Shown: positions 1-10,317, numbered from the stretch's first letter. The stretch is DNA of 64,000 nucleotides from Bacillus carboniphilus (GCF_039522365.1 NZ_BAAADJ010000023.1:62001-126000), one strand, 5' to 3'. Notes: a model not told the origin generated them from the sequence alone. Numbers and translations are program-made.

Positions 1-231
1 TTGACCGATACTTGCCAGTTTAACGGCTTCTATATAGGAAGGTGTATGGATATAAGCAATCTCCTCATCCGTTGCTTTACGAGGTTTTCGGATATCTGCA
101 GTATCAAGAGCTTGAATTTCTTTTAATAGATCTATGGTTAACGTTAATCGAAATTGATTAAAGGGGTGGTTATTCCCAAATGCGTATTGTAGTAAATCGT
201 CTGAAAAAATAAAAAGAGAATCTTTACTCAT
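1..231 (-). CDS. acuC: AcuC, histone-deacetylase-like protein, N-terminal part only
   Basis: Seventy-seven codons are visible before the window edge cuts the gene. The protein starts MSKDSLFIFSDDLLQY and contains HPFNQFRL, typical of the AcuC/class I deacetylase N-terminus. In B. subtilis AcuC deacetylates and so reactivates AcsA. The catalytic His/Asp and zinc ligands lie outside the window. The ATG at 229-231 overlaps the acuB stop by 8 bp, as expected for translational coupling in acuABC. The assignment rests on the N-terminal sequence and operon position. Confidence 0.9.
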   Translation of the reverse strand, partial: MSKDSLFIFSDDLLQYAFGNNHPFNQFRLTLTIDLLKEIQALDTADIRKPRKATDEEIAYIHTPSYIEAVKLASIGQ

Positions 232-865
232 TTTGCAGCTCCCAGGTGTACGGTAATAGAACATCAAACCCTCTATCTTTAAGAGTTTGTACAATTGCTG
301 TAGGGTTCATGGTTTGTACTCGAAAGACTAATATCTTATAAGATTCGTTCTGTTGATAAGGATTTACTAATACGCTTTGAATATTAACGTTATGCTCACT
401 AATGATCGCTGTAACTTTAGCTAACATTCCTGATCGATGAGGGACTTTCACCTCAATTTTTGAACCTGGTTGAAGTGCACCGGTTAATTGCAAAAAGGTA
501 TACAGTATATCTGTTTCTGTTACAATTCCAACCAGTTTCTCATCTGAAACGATAGGAATACAACTAATTCTATTCTCGTAGAAAAGACTAGCTACTTCCT
601 CCACAAAATCTAATGGGTGAGCTGTAATTACATCCTCTGTCATCATTTCTTGAATAGATGTATGACGTGTACGACTGTTTATAGAATCAATTGAAAGAGC
701 ACCTCTAATATCCCGGTCACTAATGATTCCAACTACATGCCTATTGGAATCAATAATAGGGATATGTCTGATGGTCTTTGCGTTCATCAACTCGATAGCA
801 TCATGTATCAAATCTTCCGGAGAAAGTGTCCAAACCTCTCGACGCATTACTTCTTCAACAATCAT
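224..865 (-). CDS. acuB: AcuB, CBS-pair plus ACT domain protein
   Basis: Two CBS motifs span about residues 1-57 and 70-130 (HIPIID...VGIISDRD and CIPIVS...VGIVTETD). A C-terminal ACT domain follows from about 134 (VKVPHRSGMLAKVTAII). CBS pairs usually bind adenine nucleotides; AcuB's exact role in acetoin/acetate metabolism is not settled. I chose the ATG at 865 rather than the upstream GTG at 874, because the GGGGTGA ribosome site overlaps that GTG and lies correctly for 865, giving a start MIVEEVM as in B. subtilis. It is the middle gene of acuABC. Confidence 0.92.
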   Translation of the reverse strand: MIVEEVMRREVWTLSPEDLIHDAIELMNAKTIRHIPIIDSNRHVVGIISDRDIRGALSIDSINSRTRHTSIQEMMTEDVITAHPLDFVEEVASLFYENRISCIPIVSDEKLVGIVTETDILYTFLQLTGALQPGSKIEVKVPHRSGMLAKVTAIISEHNVNIQSVLVNPYQQNESYKILVFRVQTMNPTAIVQTLKDRGFDVLLPYTWELQNE

Positions 866-888
866 TTTATTCACCCCATAAGTAGAAT

Positions 889-1521
889 TTAATACATAAA
901 ACGATTCTTAAATCTGAGTTGATCAAATCTTTGAATGGAGTCAACATCCACTCTTTTTCCGATACGTGCCATAAGACAGTTCGCTGGATGAGAACTAATC
1001 TCGGGATCGTCAGTTGCATACCACTCTAACCCACCAGCATTCATCATTTTTTCCATGACTTTTCGATATTCCCAAACATTTAATCCTGTTCCTTTTAAAT
1101 CCCAGTGCCAGTAATACTCAGTCGTTATAATAATATAATCTTCCATGGCATCATCCATCATGGATACTTTGAGGAGGTTTTTACCAACAGAGGCACCACG
1201 AAACTCAGGAATGACTTCAATGGCTCCTAATTCAATTAAATTTTCCATATTTCCTTCTGACCACCGTTCAAGTGGGTCCGGGTACAAGTAAGTTACGTAT
1301 CCAACAATGACATGTTCTTTTCTTGCTATAATAATTCGACCTTCAGGAAGTGCAGCGATTTCAATGAGTGCTTTATGTTGCTGATTCGAGGGTCTAAACG
1401 ATGTTAAATCCTCATGAAACTCATAGGATGCTAGTTTATCTGCAGAAATGGGCCCTTCAATTAGAAGAGTTCCATTCCGTGTTTTAAGTTCCATTGCATT
1501 AAACGTCTTTTGATGATTCAT
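889..1521 (-). CDS. acuA: AcuA, GNAT protein acetyltransferase acting on AcsA
   Basis: The 210-aa protein has the length of B. subtilis AcuA. It carries a GNAT core with an acetyl-CoA-binding stretch near EFRGASVGKNLL (about residues 106-117) and the distinctive YLYPDPLERWSEG and SHPANCLMARIGK segments. AcuA acetylates the active-site lysine of acetyl-CoA synthetase and switches it off. It is the first gene of acuABC, divergent from its substrate gene acsA. The ATG at 1519-1521 follows an AGGTGGTGAAGG site. Confidence 0.95.
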   Translation of the reverse strand: MNHQKTFNAMELKTRNGTLLIEGPISADKLASYEFHEDLTSFRPSNQQHKALIEIAALPEGRIIIARKEHVIVGYVTYLYPDPLERWSEGNMENLIELGAIEVIPEFRGASVGKNLLKVSMMDDAMEDYIIITTEYYWHWDLKGTGLNVWEYRKVMEKMMNAGGLEWYATDDPEISSHPANCLMARIGKRVDVDSIQRFDQLRFKNRFMY

Positions 1522-1584
1522 TCCTTCACCACCTAGTTGGCTAGCCTATTAGTTTATATCGTTACTTTTATGATAACGAAAAAA

Positions 1585-1598
1585 ATAAAGCGTTTACA
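1585..1598 (-). promoter_or_regulatory. Candidate cre (CcpA) site between acuABC and acsA
   Basis: Reverse strand reads TGTAAACGCTTTAT, close to the cre consensus TGWAANCGNTNWCA. The acsA/acuABC interval of B. subtilis is a known CcpA target. It lies about 60 bp upstream of the acsA -35 box and next to the acuA promoter region. Confidence 0.65.
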
Positions 1599-1658
1599 AA
1601 GTATTTTATCATTGTTTTACTAAAAATAATAAGCCCCATAGAAAAAGAATTTAAAAAA

Positions 1659-1687
1659 TTGAGAACAATCATACTTTATATTATAAT
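1659..1687 (+). promoter_or_regulatory. sigma-A promoter of acsA
   Basis: TTGAGA (1659-1664), 17-bp spacer, TATAAT (1682-1687), 38 bp before the acsA start codon. No competing pair of this quality is seen in the interval. Confidence 0.75.
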
Positions 1688-1725
1688 AATAATAGATTCG
1701 GAATGAATGAAGGAGGAGAAATGAT

Positions 1726-3444
1726 TTGAAAGTGGAAGCGCTGCCAGTCATTAAGGGGAATAACAATCTAGATAACTATGAAACTACAGTAGAGAAATTT
1801 GATTGGAAAGAAGCTGAAAAAGCCTTTACTTGGCATGAAACGGGAAAAGTGAATTTAGCTTATGAAGCGATTGACCGACATGCTGAATCCTTCAGAAAAA
1901 ATAAAGTGGCTCTTTATTATAAAGACCCGAAACGAAATGAAAAATATACATTTAAAGAAATGAAAGATTTGTCCAATCAAGCGGCAAATGCATTGAAAGC
2001 TTATGGGGATGTAACAAAAGGTGATCGAGTTTTCATTTTCATGCCACGTTCTCCTGAATTATATTTCTCGGTATTAGGTGCTATTAAGCTTGGGGCTATT
2101 GTGGGTCCATTATTTGAAGCATTTATGGAAGGTGCCGTTAGAGACCGTCTAGAAGATAGTGGAGCGAAAGTTCTAGTCACTACACCTGAGCTACTGGAAA
2201 GAGTCCCCGTTGAAGAATTACCTGAATTAAAAACTATCTTCCTAGTTGGAACAGATGTGAAGGAAGATGACAAATATGTAGATTTCCTTGATAAGTTAGG
2301 GAAAGCAAGCAAGGATTTAACAATTGAATGGGTAGATCGAAATGATGGTCTAATCCTACACTATACATCTGGATCAACAGGAAAGCCTAAAGGGGTTTTA
2401 CATGTCCATAATGCAATGATCCAGCACTATCAAACAGCTAAGTGGGTTCTGGACCTCCAAGAAGAGGATGTTTATTGGTGTACAGCAGACCCAGGTTGGG
2501 TAACAGGAACTTCCTATGGTATCTTTGGCCCGTGGCTTACAGGAACATCAAATGTTATCGTAGGTGGACGATTCAGTCCAGAAGCGTGGTATGAAACCAT
2601 TCAAAATTTTGGTGTAACCGTGTGGTACAGTGCACCAACAGCGTTTAGAATGTTAATGGGTGCTGGTAACGATGTTGTTCAACAATTTGACCTAAGTTCT
2701 TTACGTCATATTTTAAGTGTAGGGGAACCACTTAACCCTGAAGTTGTTCGCTGGGGTATGAAGGTATTCCAATTGCGTATTCATGATACGTGGTGGATGA
2801 CAGAAACGGGTGCTCAACTAATTTGTAACTATCCTTGCATGGAAATTCGTCCAGGCTCAATGGGTAAACCGATCCCCGGTGTAAAAGCAGCTATTGTGGA
2901 TGATCAAGGGAATGAACTACCACCATTCCGAATGGGTAACCTAGCAATTGAAAAAGGTTGGCCATCCATGATGAGTACGATCTGGAACAATCCAGCGAAA
3001 TATGAATCTTATTTCTTAGCGGATAAATGGTATGTATCGGGTGATTCTGCTTACATGGATGAGGATGGCTACTTCTGGTTCCAAGGCCGTGTGGATGATG
3101 TCATTATGACATCTGGAGAAAGAGTAGGTCCATTTGAAGTGGAAAGTAAGCTAGTGGAACATCCTGCCATTGCTGAAGCTGGTGTCATTGGGAAGCCAGA
3201 CCCAGTTAGAGGGGAAATCATTAAAGCATTCGTAGCCCTTCGTGAAGGGTATGAGCCAACAGATGAACTAAAGGAAGAAATTCGTCTTCATGTGAAGAAG
3301 GGGCTAGCTGCACATGCTGCACCTCGTGAAATTGAGTTTAAAGATAAGCTTCCAAAGACTAGAAGTGGTAAGATTATGCGTCGTGTCTTGAAAGCGTGGG
3401 AGCTTGATTTACCTACTGGTGATTTATCTACAATGGAAGATTAA
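1726..3444 (+). CDS. acsA: Acetyl-CoA synthetase
   Basis: It activates acetate to acetyl-CoA through acetyl-AMP. The 572 aa match B. subtilis AcsA in length. The ATP-binding motif YTSGSTGKPKG is at about residues 211-221. TWWMTETG and the C-terminal GRVDDVIMTSGERV hinge are present. The acetylation target lysine is K549 in TRSGKIMRR, the substrate of the divergently encoded AcuA. The start is TTG, chosen because AGGAGGAG lies 8-9 nt upstream and the N-terminus then aligns with the family. The gene stands alone between its own promoter and a terminator. Confidence 0.97.
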   Translation: MKVEALPVIKGNNNLDNYETTVEKFDWKEAEKAFTWHETGKVNLAYEAIDRHAESFRKNKVALYYKDPKRNEKYTFKEMKDLSNQAANALKAYGDVTKGDRVFIFMPRSPELYFSVLGAIKLGAIVGPLFEAFMEGAVRDRLEDSGAKVLVTTPELLERVPVEELPELKTIFLVGTDVKEDDKYVDFLDKLGKASKDLTIEWVDRNDGLILHYTSGSTGKPKGVLHVHNAMIQHYQTAKWVLDLQEEDVYWCTADPGWVTGTSYGIFGPWLTGTSNVIVGGRFSPEAWYETIQNFGVTVWYSAPTAFRMLMGAGNDVVQQFDLSSLRHILSVGEPLNPEVVRWGMKVFQLRIHDTWWMTETGAQLICNYPCMEIRPGSMGKPIPGVKAAIVDDQGNELPPFRMGNLAIEKGWPSMMSTIWNNPAKYESYFLADKWYVSGDSAYMDEDGYFWFQGRVDDVIMTSGERVGPFEVESKLVEHPAIAEAGVIGKPDPVRGEIIKAFVALREGYEPTDELKEEIRLHVKKGLAAHAAPREIEFKDKLPKTRSGKIMRRVLKAWELDLPTGDLSTMED

Positions 3445-3450
3445 ATGGAA

Positions 3451-3482
3451 GGGCTGTCTCATTTTTTGAGGCGGCTTTTTTT
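3451..3482 (+). terminator. Terminator of acsA
   Basis: A 9-bp stem with two G-U pairs (GCTGTCTCA with TGAGGCGGC) is followed by a seven-T run, beginning 7 nt after the acsA stop. Confidence 0.75.
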
Positions 3483-3505
3483 GGTTGAATAGTTTAGTGT
3501 CCTGC

Positions 3506-3694
3506 GTTCTGAGGGTAGTGGTATTGAGTTCTGAAAAAGAGGTATTGAGTTCTGAAAAAGAGATGCTGAGTTCTGAAAAGAGGTGCTGAGTTCTGAAAAA
3601 GAGGTGTTGAATTCTGAAAAGAATGAGCTAACTTCTGAAAAGGAAAATAGGAGTTCCGAAAAGAGAAAATCAACTTCTGGTAAAACAGATTTTT
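3506..3694. repeat. Degenerate 21-bp tandem repeat
   Basis: The core (g)TTCTGAAAA(a)GAG recurs at 3506, 3528, 3549, 3570, 3590, 3611, 3632, 3653 and 3674, with steps of 22, 21, 21, 20, 21, 21, 21 and 21 bp. The left copies are nearly identical and the right ones decay. It lies between two terminators in the converging acsA/PBP interval. The reverse strand reads as a heptad-repeat open frame, but it overlaps both terminators and has no ribosome site, so I do not call a gene. Confidence 0.85.
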
Positions 3695-3710
3695 CCATCT
3701 GAACAGCAAG

Positions 3711-3756
3711 AAAAAAGTCCACTTCTGGTTCATTACACCATAAGTGGACTTTTTTA
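3711..3756 (-). terminator. Bidirectional terminator downstream of the PBP gene
   Basis: AAAAAGTCCACTT (3712-3724) pairs with AAGTGGACTTTTT (3742-3754), giving T runs on both strands. It begins directly after the PBP stop codon. Confidence 0.85.
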
Positions 3757-6672
3757 CTATGGATTCAATATTTCATCAATTGGATCTCGTTCATCATCTG
3801 GAGGTGTATCTTCGTCACCATCTCCAGATCCTTCGCCGGAATTACCACCGTTGTTATCCGGTGGATCAGTCGGTTCATTGTCACCGTCTGCCGGTTCCGT
3901 TTCAGGGTCTTCTGGTTGGACATTTCCAACTTGAAGAATGTTAGATGGAGATGATTCCTGACCAGCTATATCAACAGCAGTAACATAGAATTCACCATTT
4001 CCAACGTCATACGATAGCTCATCACCAGCTAGTACATGCCCCACTACACTGTCGGTTTCGCCATCTATGCGCTGATAAATTCTGTATCCAATAATATCTT
4101 CTTCAGTATTAGCACCCCAGCTTATTTTTTGATCTTTTGCTGTAGTTTTTACAGCAGCTGGAACTTTACCATTCTCTTCTAATACATCATCAGGAACTAA
4201 AATATCTGACCAGTTTTCTTTATCTGGAATCAATTGTTTTGGATCCTGCAATTCCTCTCCACCCATCTTTTCAATAAATTCAGGGTTTAAAAGGAGCCCT
4301 TCCTGAGTAAACTCTTCAGGTGTTGTCTCGAGAGCTAGATACTTTTTGTCACCTATTGTAACGTATCTACCTTCAATTAAACTATTGTCTGTTTCTGTTG
4401 GAACGAACTTAGCGTTAAATAGGTCTGTTTGTACAAGCCCTGATTCCATACAGATTTCTGAAGGGAGAAGTCCTGAGACTGCACAATATGATCTCTTTAC
4501 TATTCCACCTGGCATTTGGAAGTTTTCTTGTGGTGCCACCAATTCTGGTTTAATTTCGTAGGTGGCGTTCATTAAATCTGCCCACAGATAGTTATTTCTG
4601 ACACCAGGAGAAAGTCCCTTATAGTTTGCCTCTAATGTCTTCGGAGTATCGTACCCAATCCAGACTCCAAACGTTACATTTGGATTTGTAGCGACGAACC
4701 AAGAATCATGTGTCTCATTCGTTGTTCCCGTTTTTCCTGCCCAATCAGCTTTGAAGTTTAAACGACCCGGAACTGATGCTGCTGTACCTTGCGTAATTAC
4801 ATCTCTCATCATGTCAATGGTTAAGTAGGCAGTTTGAGGGCTAAACACATCTACTGGTTGACTTTCGTGTTTATAAATGGTCTTTCCATCTTTATTCACT
4901 ATTTTCTCAATCATATAGGCATCAATAAAAGTACCATTGTTAGCAAAAGTGGAATAGGCGTTTACATTTTCCTCAACCGTTACCCCATATGTCATGGCCC
5001 CAAGTGCCATAGATGGATTATGATAATCTCCCTCTGAAAGGGTTGTAACCCCCATTTTGTTTAAAAATTCAGCAGGACGTTGCGGTAAAATATCTAAATA
5101 TGCTTTGACGGCAGGTATATTAAAGGACTTTGTTAATGCAACTCTAGCTGTTGTTAGCCCATTATAACCTTTGCTATAGTTCTTCGGCTCCCACTCTTTT
5201 CCGCTTCCATCGTTAAGAAGTAGCTTAACATCCGGAATGATAGACGCCGGTTGAAGTGTTCCAAGTTCAAATGCTGGTGCATATACCAATAAGGGTTTCA
5301 TCGTTGATCCATTTTGACGCGGAGCATTGGTAGCGTGATTTGTTTGTTCACGGCTATGGTCGCGCCCACCAACAAAACTAATGATCTTACCGGTTTTATT
5401 TTCTATTAACATGGCCCCAGTTTCTACTTGTTCCATAACAACAGTTTCTTCACTTGTATTCGGGTCAATATGTTTTTCAGGCTTATCATTCCCGTAGTAC
5501 TCATAAGCTTTTACAACTTCTTGCATCTTGTCGTAAATATCTTTTTCAATCGTTGTGTGAATCGTGTAGCCATTTTGTCTTAAATTCCTGTAAGCCAAGC
5601 TATAATACTTATTATATAATTCGTCATCTAAAGCGAGGTCTTCTTTTGTATACCCATCTTCAGTAGCCAGCATTTCCATAATAATTTCTGTAGCACGTAA
5701 CTCTACTTCAACCGTTAGCCAAGGATAGTTTTCCATTGGACTAGGTTTAGGCTCAATAAAGTCTTGGGTAATATCATAATTGATTGCTTTATCAAACTCT
5801 TCTTGTGTAATCTTTTCTTCCTCAAGCATTCTTGTTAAGACAATTTTCATTCGGTTTAATCCAGGCTCTAGTCCCTCAGGAGATTTTAAAGTCCCATCAT
5901 TCTGAAAAGGTGTATAGGCAGATGGACTTTGAGGTAACCCAGCAATAAAAGCAGCTTGAGGTAATGTTAACTTATCAGCATCCACGCCAAAAATCCCTTG
6001 TGCAGCTGTTTGAACTCCAGCTATATTTCTACCAGATGAATTTCTACCAAAAGGAGAAACATTTAAATAAGCTTCTAAAATTTGATCTTTATCAAAGAAT
6101 TTCTCTAAACGTAGAGCAAGAAGAATCTCTTTAGCTTTACGGTCAAAGGAAACTTCATTCGTTAGAATCTGGTTTTTTATCAATTGTTGAGTAAGGGTAC
6201 TTCCCCCTGATTGCATAGAAGAGTTTGCAAATTCCTGGTAGAGGGCTCTTAAAATCGCCTTGGGAACGACCCCTTGGTGAATTTCAAAATACTCATCCTC
6301 TGTAGCAATAATAGCGTCTTTGAGATACTGCGAAACATTGTCAATTGACACTTCATCTCGGTCAATATCTGAGCGCAATTTACCTAGATAAACGTTGTTT
6401 GCGAAGTATACTTCTGATGTTTCCTCGTAATTGTAAATGTCTTTCCGCATACTCTCATAGGAACGGAGTGGTTCATCCTTTACAAGTGACGCAAAATAAC
6501 CTGCGCCTACCCCACCCGCAAAAGCGGAGACTAAAACAATTACAATTAGAAAAATTAAAATGATATTCCAAGTTACACCGTATGTAATTCGGGCACCTTT
6601 TTTCGATTTATCACTAGCTAATATGTGGTAAATAGAAAGAAGACGTTCTTTCCATGCGTTTTTATCCTTCAT
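3757..6672 (-). CDS. Class A penicillin-binding protein with C-terminal fibronectin type III-like domain
   Basis: A bifunctional peptidoglycan synthase of 971 aa. It has a cytoplasmic basic N-terminus (1-33) and one membrane anchor (about 34-60). A GT51 glycosyltransferase follows, with catalytic Glu in TEDEYFEIHQG (E125) and GGSTLTQQLIKN. The transpeptidase carries GSTMKP (SxxK), SFN (SxN) and KTGTT. An FN3-like module (about 820-910, ISWGANTEEDIIGYRIYQR) precedes an acidic, Pro/Gly-rich tail of some 55 residues. It is in the PBP1A family; paralogue identity (ponA, pbpF, pbpG-like) cannot be fixed by eye, so no symbol is given. GGGGGGA precedes the ATG. Confidence 0.93.
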   Translation of the reverse strand: MKDKNAWKERLLSIYHILASDKSKKGARITYGVTWNIILIFLIVIVLVSAFAGGVGAGYFASLVKDEPLRSYESMRKDIYNYEETSEVYFANNVYLGKLRSDIDRDEVSIDNVSQYLKDAIIATEDEYFEIHQGVVPKAILRALYQEFANSSMQSGGSTLTQQLIKNQILTNEVSFDRKAKEILLALRLEKFFDKDQILEAYLNVSPFGRNSSGRNIAGVQTAAQGIFGVDADKLTLPQAAFIAGLPQSPSAYTPFQNDGTLKSPEGLEPGLNRMKIVLTRMLEEEKITQEEFDKAINYDITQDFIEPKPSPMENYPWLTVEVELRATEIIMEMLATEDGYTKEDLALDDELYNKYYSLAYRNLRQNGYTIHTTIEKDIYDKMQEVVKAYEYYGNDKPEKHIDPNTSEETVVMEQVETGAMLIENKTGKIISFVGGRDHSREQTNHATNAPRQNGSTMKPLLVYAPAFELGTLQPASIIPDVKLLLNDGSGKEWEPKNYSKGYNGLTTARVALTKSFNIPAVKAYLDILPQRPAEFLNKMGVTTLSEGDYHNPSMALGAMTYGVTVEENVNAYSTFANNGTFIDAYMIEKIVNKDGKTIYKHESQPVDVFSPQTAYLTIDMMRDVITQGTAASVPGRLNFKADWAGKTGTTNETHDSWFVATNPNVTFGVWIGYDTPKTLEANYKGLSPGVRNNYLWADLMNATYEIKPELVAPQENFQMPGGIVKRSYCAVSGLLPSEICMESGLVQTDLFNAKFVPTETDNSLIEGRYVTIGDKKYLALETTPEEFTQEGLLLNPEFIEKMGGEELQDPKQLIPDKENWSDILVPDDVLEENGKVPAAVKTTAKDQKISWGANTEEDIIGYRIYQRIDGETDSVVGHVLAGDELSYDVGNGEFYVTAVDIAGQESSPSNILQVGNVQPEDPETEPADGDNEPTDPPDNNGGNSGEGSGDGDEDTPPDDERDPIDEILNP

Positions 6673-6741
6673 GTTATTCCCCCCAAAATCATTCCCATTA
6701 TAGCATATTTTGTACCGTAAAGGGTGACAATTAAAAGAGGA

Positions 6742-6771
6742 TTGACAAGGAAGTTTAAACTATGCTAATAA
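6742..6771 (+). promoter_or_regulatory. sigma-A promoter of the tyrS T-box transcript
   Basis: Perfect TTGACA (6742-6747), 18-bp spacer and TAATAA (6766-6771) with an upstream TG, an extended -10 element. Confidence 0.7.
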
Positions 6772-6777
6772 TGTTCT

Positions 6778-8295
<1,518 letters not shown>

Positions 8296-8296
<1 letters not shown>

Positions 8297-8314
8297 GGAC
8301 AGGAACCTTGTCCC
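8296..8314. repeat. 19-bp palindromic repeat, copy 1
   Basis: GGGACAGGAACCTTGTCCC starts on the last base of the tyrS stop. The same 19 bp occur in exact reverse complement at 9652-9670, so the two copies bracket the sigma-factor/VOC pair. Its ends (GGGACA/TGTCCC) can pair. Confidence 0.85.
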
Positions 8315-8317
8315 AGA

Positions 8318-8358
8318 GGAACGTACGTGACAGGAGACTGTTACTGCGTTCCTTTTTT
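8318..8358 (+). terminator. Terminator of tyrS
   Basis: GGAACG pairs with CGTTCC, and an inner GTGACAG/CTGTTAC stem extends the hairpin; six T residues follow. Confidence 0.8.
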
Positions 8359-8471
8359 ATTGCTTCGTAAAGTGAGCACTCACAACATGTTGAATAATAA
8401 CAAAAAGAGGATTTTACATATTTTGGTCAAATATGTACTAAGGAAAAAATATAAGTGAGGACTATTTTTTT

Positions 8472-9158
8472 ATGGAAGAAGACCAAGTGATATTCGATAC
8501 CTATTACAGTAAACTCTTAAAATACTGTGTTCAAATAACCGGCTCTTATAATGATGCAGAAGACCTGGCACAAGAATCAATATTAAAAGTAATAAAAGCC
8601 ATCAAACATGAACCAACAAGACTAATAACCAATTCCTTTTTATATACCGTTGCAAAGAACCTTTGGTTGGATATGAATCGTAAAAAACGAGTTTCTACCT
8701 CACCTATATCAGATTCAGAAACTGAAGGCTCTTATGAAGAGGCCTCATTCAAAACTCGTGAGCTACTAGAAATTTTAGCAGGGCGCCTACCCATAAATTA
8801 CATGGTGGTTCTTCTGTTGATAGATGTCTTCCAATTCACTGCTAAAGAAACAGCTAGTGTAATGAAATCAACAGAGGGAGCCATTCGAATAACGCTGAAT
8901 CGAGCAAGAAAGAAACTACATGCATTCGGTAAGGTGGATGATTACTTAGCTCCCCCAAAGTATAAACAAGAAAATCAAGAATCCCTTCTTAACGTATTTG
9001 TGGAGGCTTTTGTGAAGAAGGATCCACAGATGATTTATGATTCATACATTCAATTAACGCAGATAGGTATTAGGATATCAACTTTGAAATTGAGGGATGG
9101 AAAGTATTATTTCACAGTCCGAGACAGGGATGGAAATATTTTAATGCTATCTTCATAA
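8472..9158 (+). CDS. ECF-type sigma-70 family RNA polymerase sigma factor
   Basis: The 228-aa protein has a region 2 motif (TGSYNDAEDLAQESILKV, about 24-41, then FLYTVAKNLWLDMNRKKR). A region 4 helix-turn-helix follows (LPINYMVVLLLIDVFQFTAKE and STEGAIRITLNRARKKL, about 112-153). The last 65 residues (NVFVEAFVKKDPQMIYDSY...) lie beyond region 4 and could be a short NTF2/SnoaL-like extension as in some ECF groups. No anti-sigma gene is adjacent. An AGTGAGG site lies 11 nt before the ATG. The gene is absent between tyrS and rpsD in B. subtilis as I recall it, so it is an insertion here. Target promoters are unknown. Confidence 0.85.
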   Translation: MEEDQVIFDTYYSKLLKYCVQITGSYNDAEDLAQESILKVIKAIKHEPTRLITNSFLYTVAKNLWLDMNRKKRVSTSPISDSETEGSYEEASFKTRELLEILAGRLPINYMVVLLLIDVFQFTAKETASVMKSTEGAIRITLNRARKKLHAFGKVDDYLAPPKYKQENQESLLNVFVEAFVKKDPQMIYDSYIQLTQIGIRISTLKLRDGKYYFTVRDRDGNILMLSS

Positions 9159-9234
9159 AAAATTTAAATGGGGTGTATCGATTTATAAAAAATTACCGTT
9201 TCTTATATTGAAAACGTAAAAAGGAGAGGAAAAG

Positions 9235-9648
9235 ATGAGTGAATCCGTTACGAAGGGGATCAATACTGTTTATTTACCAGTCTCAGATCCACATAAATCG
9301 GCCTTATGGTATGAAAAAAATCTTGGATTAAGGATTCTAAGACCAGTTGGAGAGGGAGCAACACAAGCTCAGATAGGGTTTCCGAACGGTCAAGCGCTGT
9401 TCTTAATCAAGACAAAAAGTAAGGGGAACGCAAACTTTATAGAATTTGACGGACATGAGCAATGCCCCGTGACCTTTGAAGTATCAAATATTGAACATTT
9501 ATATTCCACTCTTTCGGAGCAAGGAGCCGAAATGGAGGAGCTTGAAGACAACGAAGATTGCGGGAAAAATTTCTATCTGTATGATCCTGATGGGAACAAA
9601 CTAGACATTTGGAGTGGATGGCCAATCAAGATTACGATCAACAACTAA
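9235..9648 (+). CDS. VOC (glyoxalase/bleomycin resistance fold) protein
   Basis: 137 aa with two beta-alpha-beta-beta-beta modules: INTVYLPVSDPHKSALWYEKNLGLR at the N-terminus and FEVSNIEHLYSTL...FYLYDPDGNKLDIWSGW at the C-terminus. The N-terminal site where metal-dependent members have His reads Tyr (NTVYLP), and a Glu/Asp pair ends the fold. The substrate cannot be deduced. It follows the sigma gene by 76 bp and may be co-transcribed. AGGAG lies 8 nt before the ATG. Together they form the insert between tyrS and rpsD. Confidence 0.85.
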   Translation: MSESVTKGINTVYLPVSDPHKSALWYEKNLGLRILRPVGEGATQAQIGFPNGQALFLIKTKSKGNANFIEFDGHEQCPVTFEVSNIEHLYSTLSEQGAEMEELEDNEDCGKNFYLYDPDGNKLDIWSGWPIKITINN

Positions 9649-9651
9649 AAC

Positions 9652-9670
9652 GGGACAAGGTTCCTGTCCC
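9652..9670. repeat. 19-bp palindromic repeat, copy 2 (inverted)
   Basis: Exact reverse complement of 8296-8314, beginning 4 bp after the VOC stop. It is followed by a further TTGTCCC, so the right half is partly duplicated. Confidence 0.85.
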
Positions 9671-9681
9671 CTTGTCCCACA

Positions 9682-9713
9682 AAAAAAACCTGCCAATTTG
9701 GCAGGTTTTTATT
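9682..9713 (-). terminator. Bidirectional terminator of rpsD and the VOC gene
   Basis: AAAAAACCTGCC and GGCAGGTTTTT form a stem with T runs on both strands, one base beyond the rpsD stop. Confidence 0.9.
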
Positions 9714-9714
9714 A

Positions 9715-10317
9715 TTAACGAGAGTAGAATTCAACGATTAGAGCTTCGTTGATTTCAGCTGGTAATTCAGAACGTTCTGGTAAACGAGTGAAAGTACCTT
9801 CTAGTTTATCAGCATCGAAAGTTAAGAAGTCAGGAACAAAGTTGTTCACTTCAATAGCTTCTTTAACGATATCTAGGTTACGAGACTTTTCACGTACACC
9901 AATTGTTTGTCCTACTTGTACACGGTATGAAGGAATGTCAACGCGGCTTCCATCAACAGTGATGTGACCGTGATTTACAAGTTGGCGAGCTTGACGACGA
10001 GTGCGTGCAAGGCCAAGACGGTAAACTAGGTTGTCAAGGCGAGCTTCAAGAAGAACCATGAAGTTTTCACCGTGCTTACCTGATAATTTACCAGCTCTGT
10101 CAAATAGGTTACGGAATTGACGCTCAGTCACTCCGTACATATGACGTAGCTTTTGCTTTTCTTGTAATTGAAGACCATATTCAGAGATCTTCTTACGTTG
10201 GTTTGGACCGTGTTGTCCAGGTGCATATGGGCGTCTTTCTAATTCTTTACCAGTACCGCTTAGTGAAATTCCAAGACGGCGTGATAGTTTCCAGCTTGGA
10301 CCAGTATATCTTGCCAT
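9715..10317 (-). CDS. rpsD: Ribosomal protein uS4 (S4)
   Basis: 200 aa, starting [16 protein letters not shown] as in Bacillus S4. The S4 RNA-binding domain is at about 90-150 ([27 protein letters not shown]). It is a primary 16S rRNA binder and small-subunit assembly protein, and in B. subtilis it represses its own gene through the leader. GGAGGAG precedes the ATG. Reverse orientation as a monocistronic unit is the B. subtilis arrangement too. Confidence 0.98.
   Translation of the reverse strand: MARYTGPSWKLSRRLGISLSGTGKELERRPYAPGQHGPNQRKKISEYGLQLQEKQKLRHMYGVTERQFRNLFDRAGKLSGKHGENFMVLLEARLDNLVYRLGLARTRRQARQLVNHGHITVDGSRVDIPSYRVQVGQTIGVREKSRNLDIVKEAIEVNNFVPDFLTFDADKLEGTFTRLPERSELPAEINEALIVEFYSR

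Noticed and set aside
3459-3733. Reverse-strand heptad-repeat ORFs of 87 and 79 codons
   Set aside because: Their composition is a by-product of the 21-bp repeat; they overlap the acsA and PBP terminators and lack ribosome sites.
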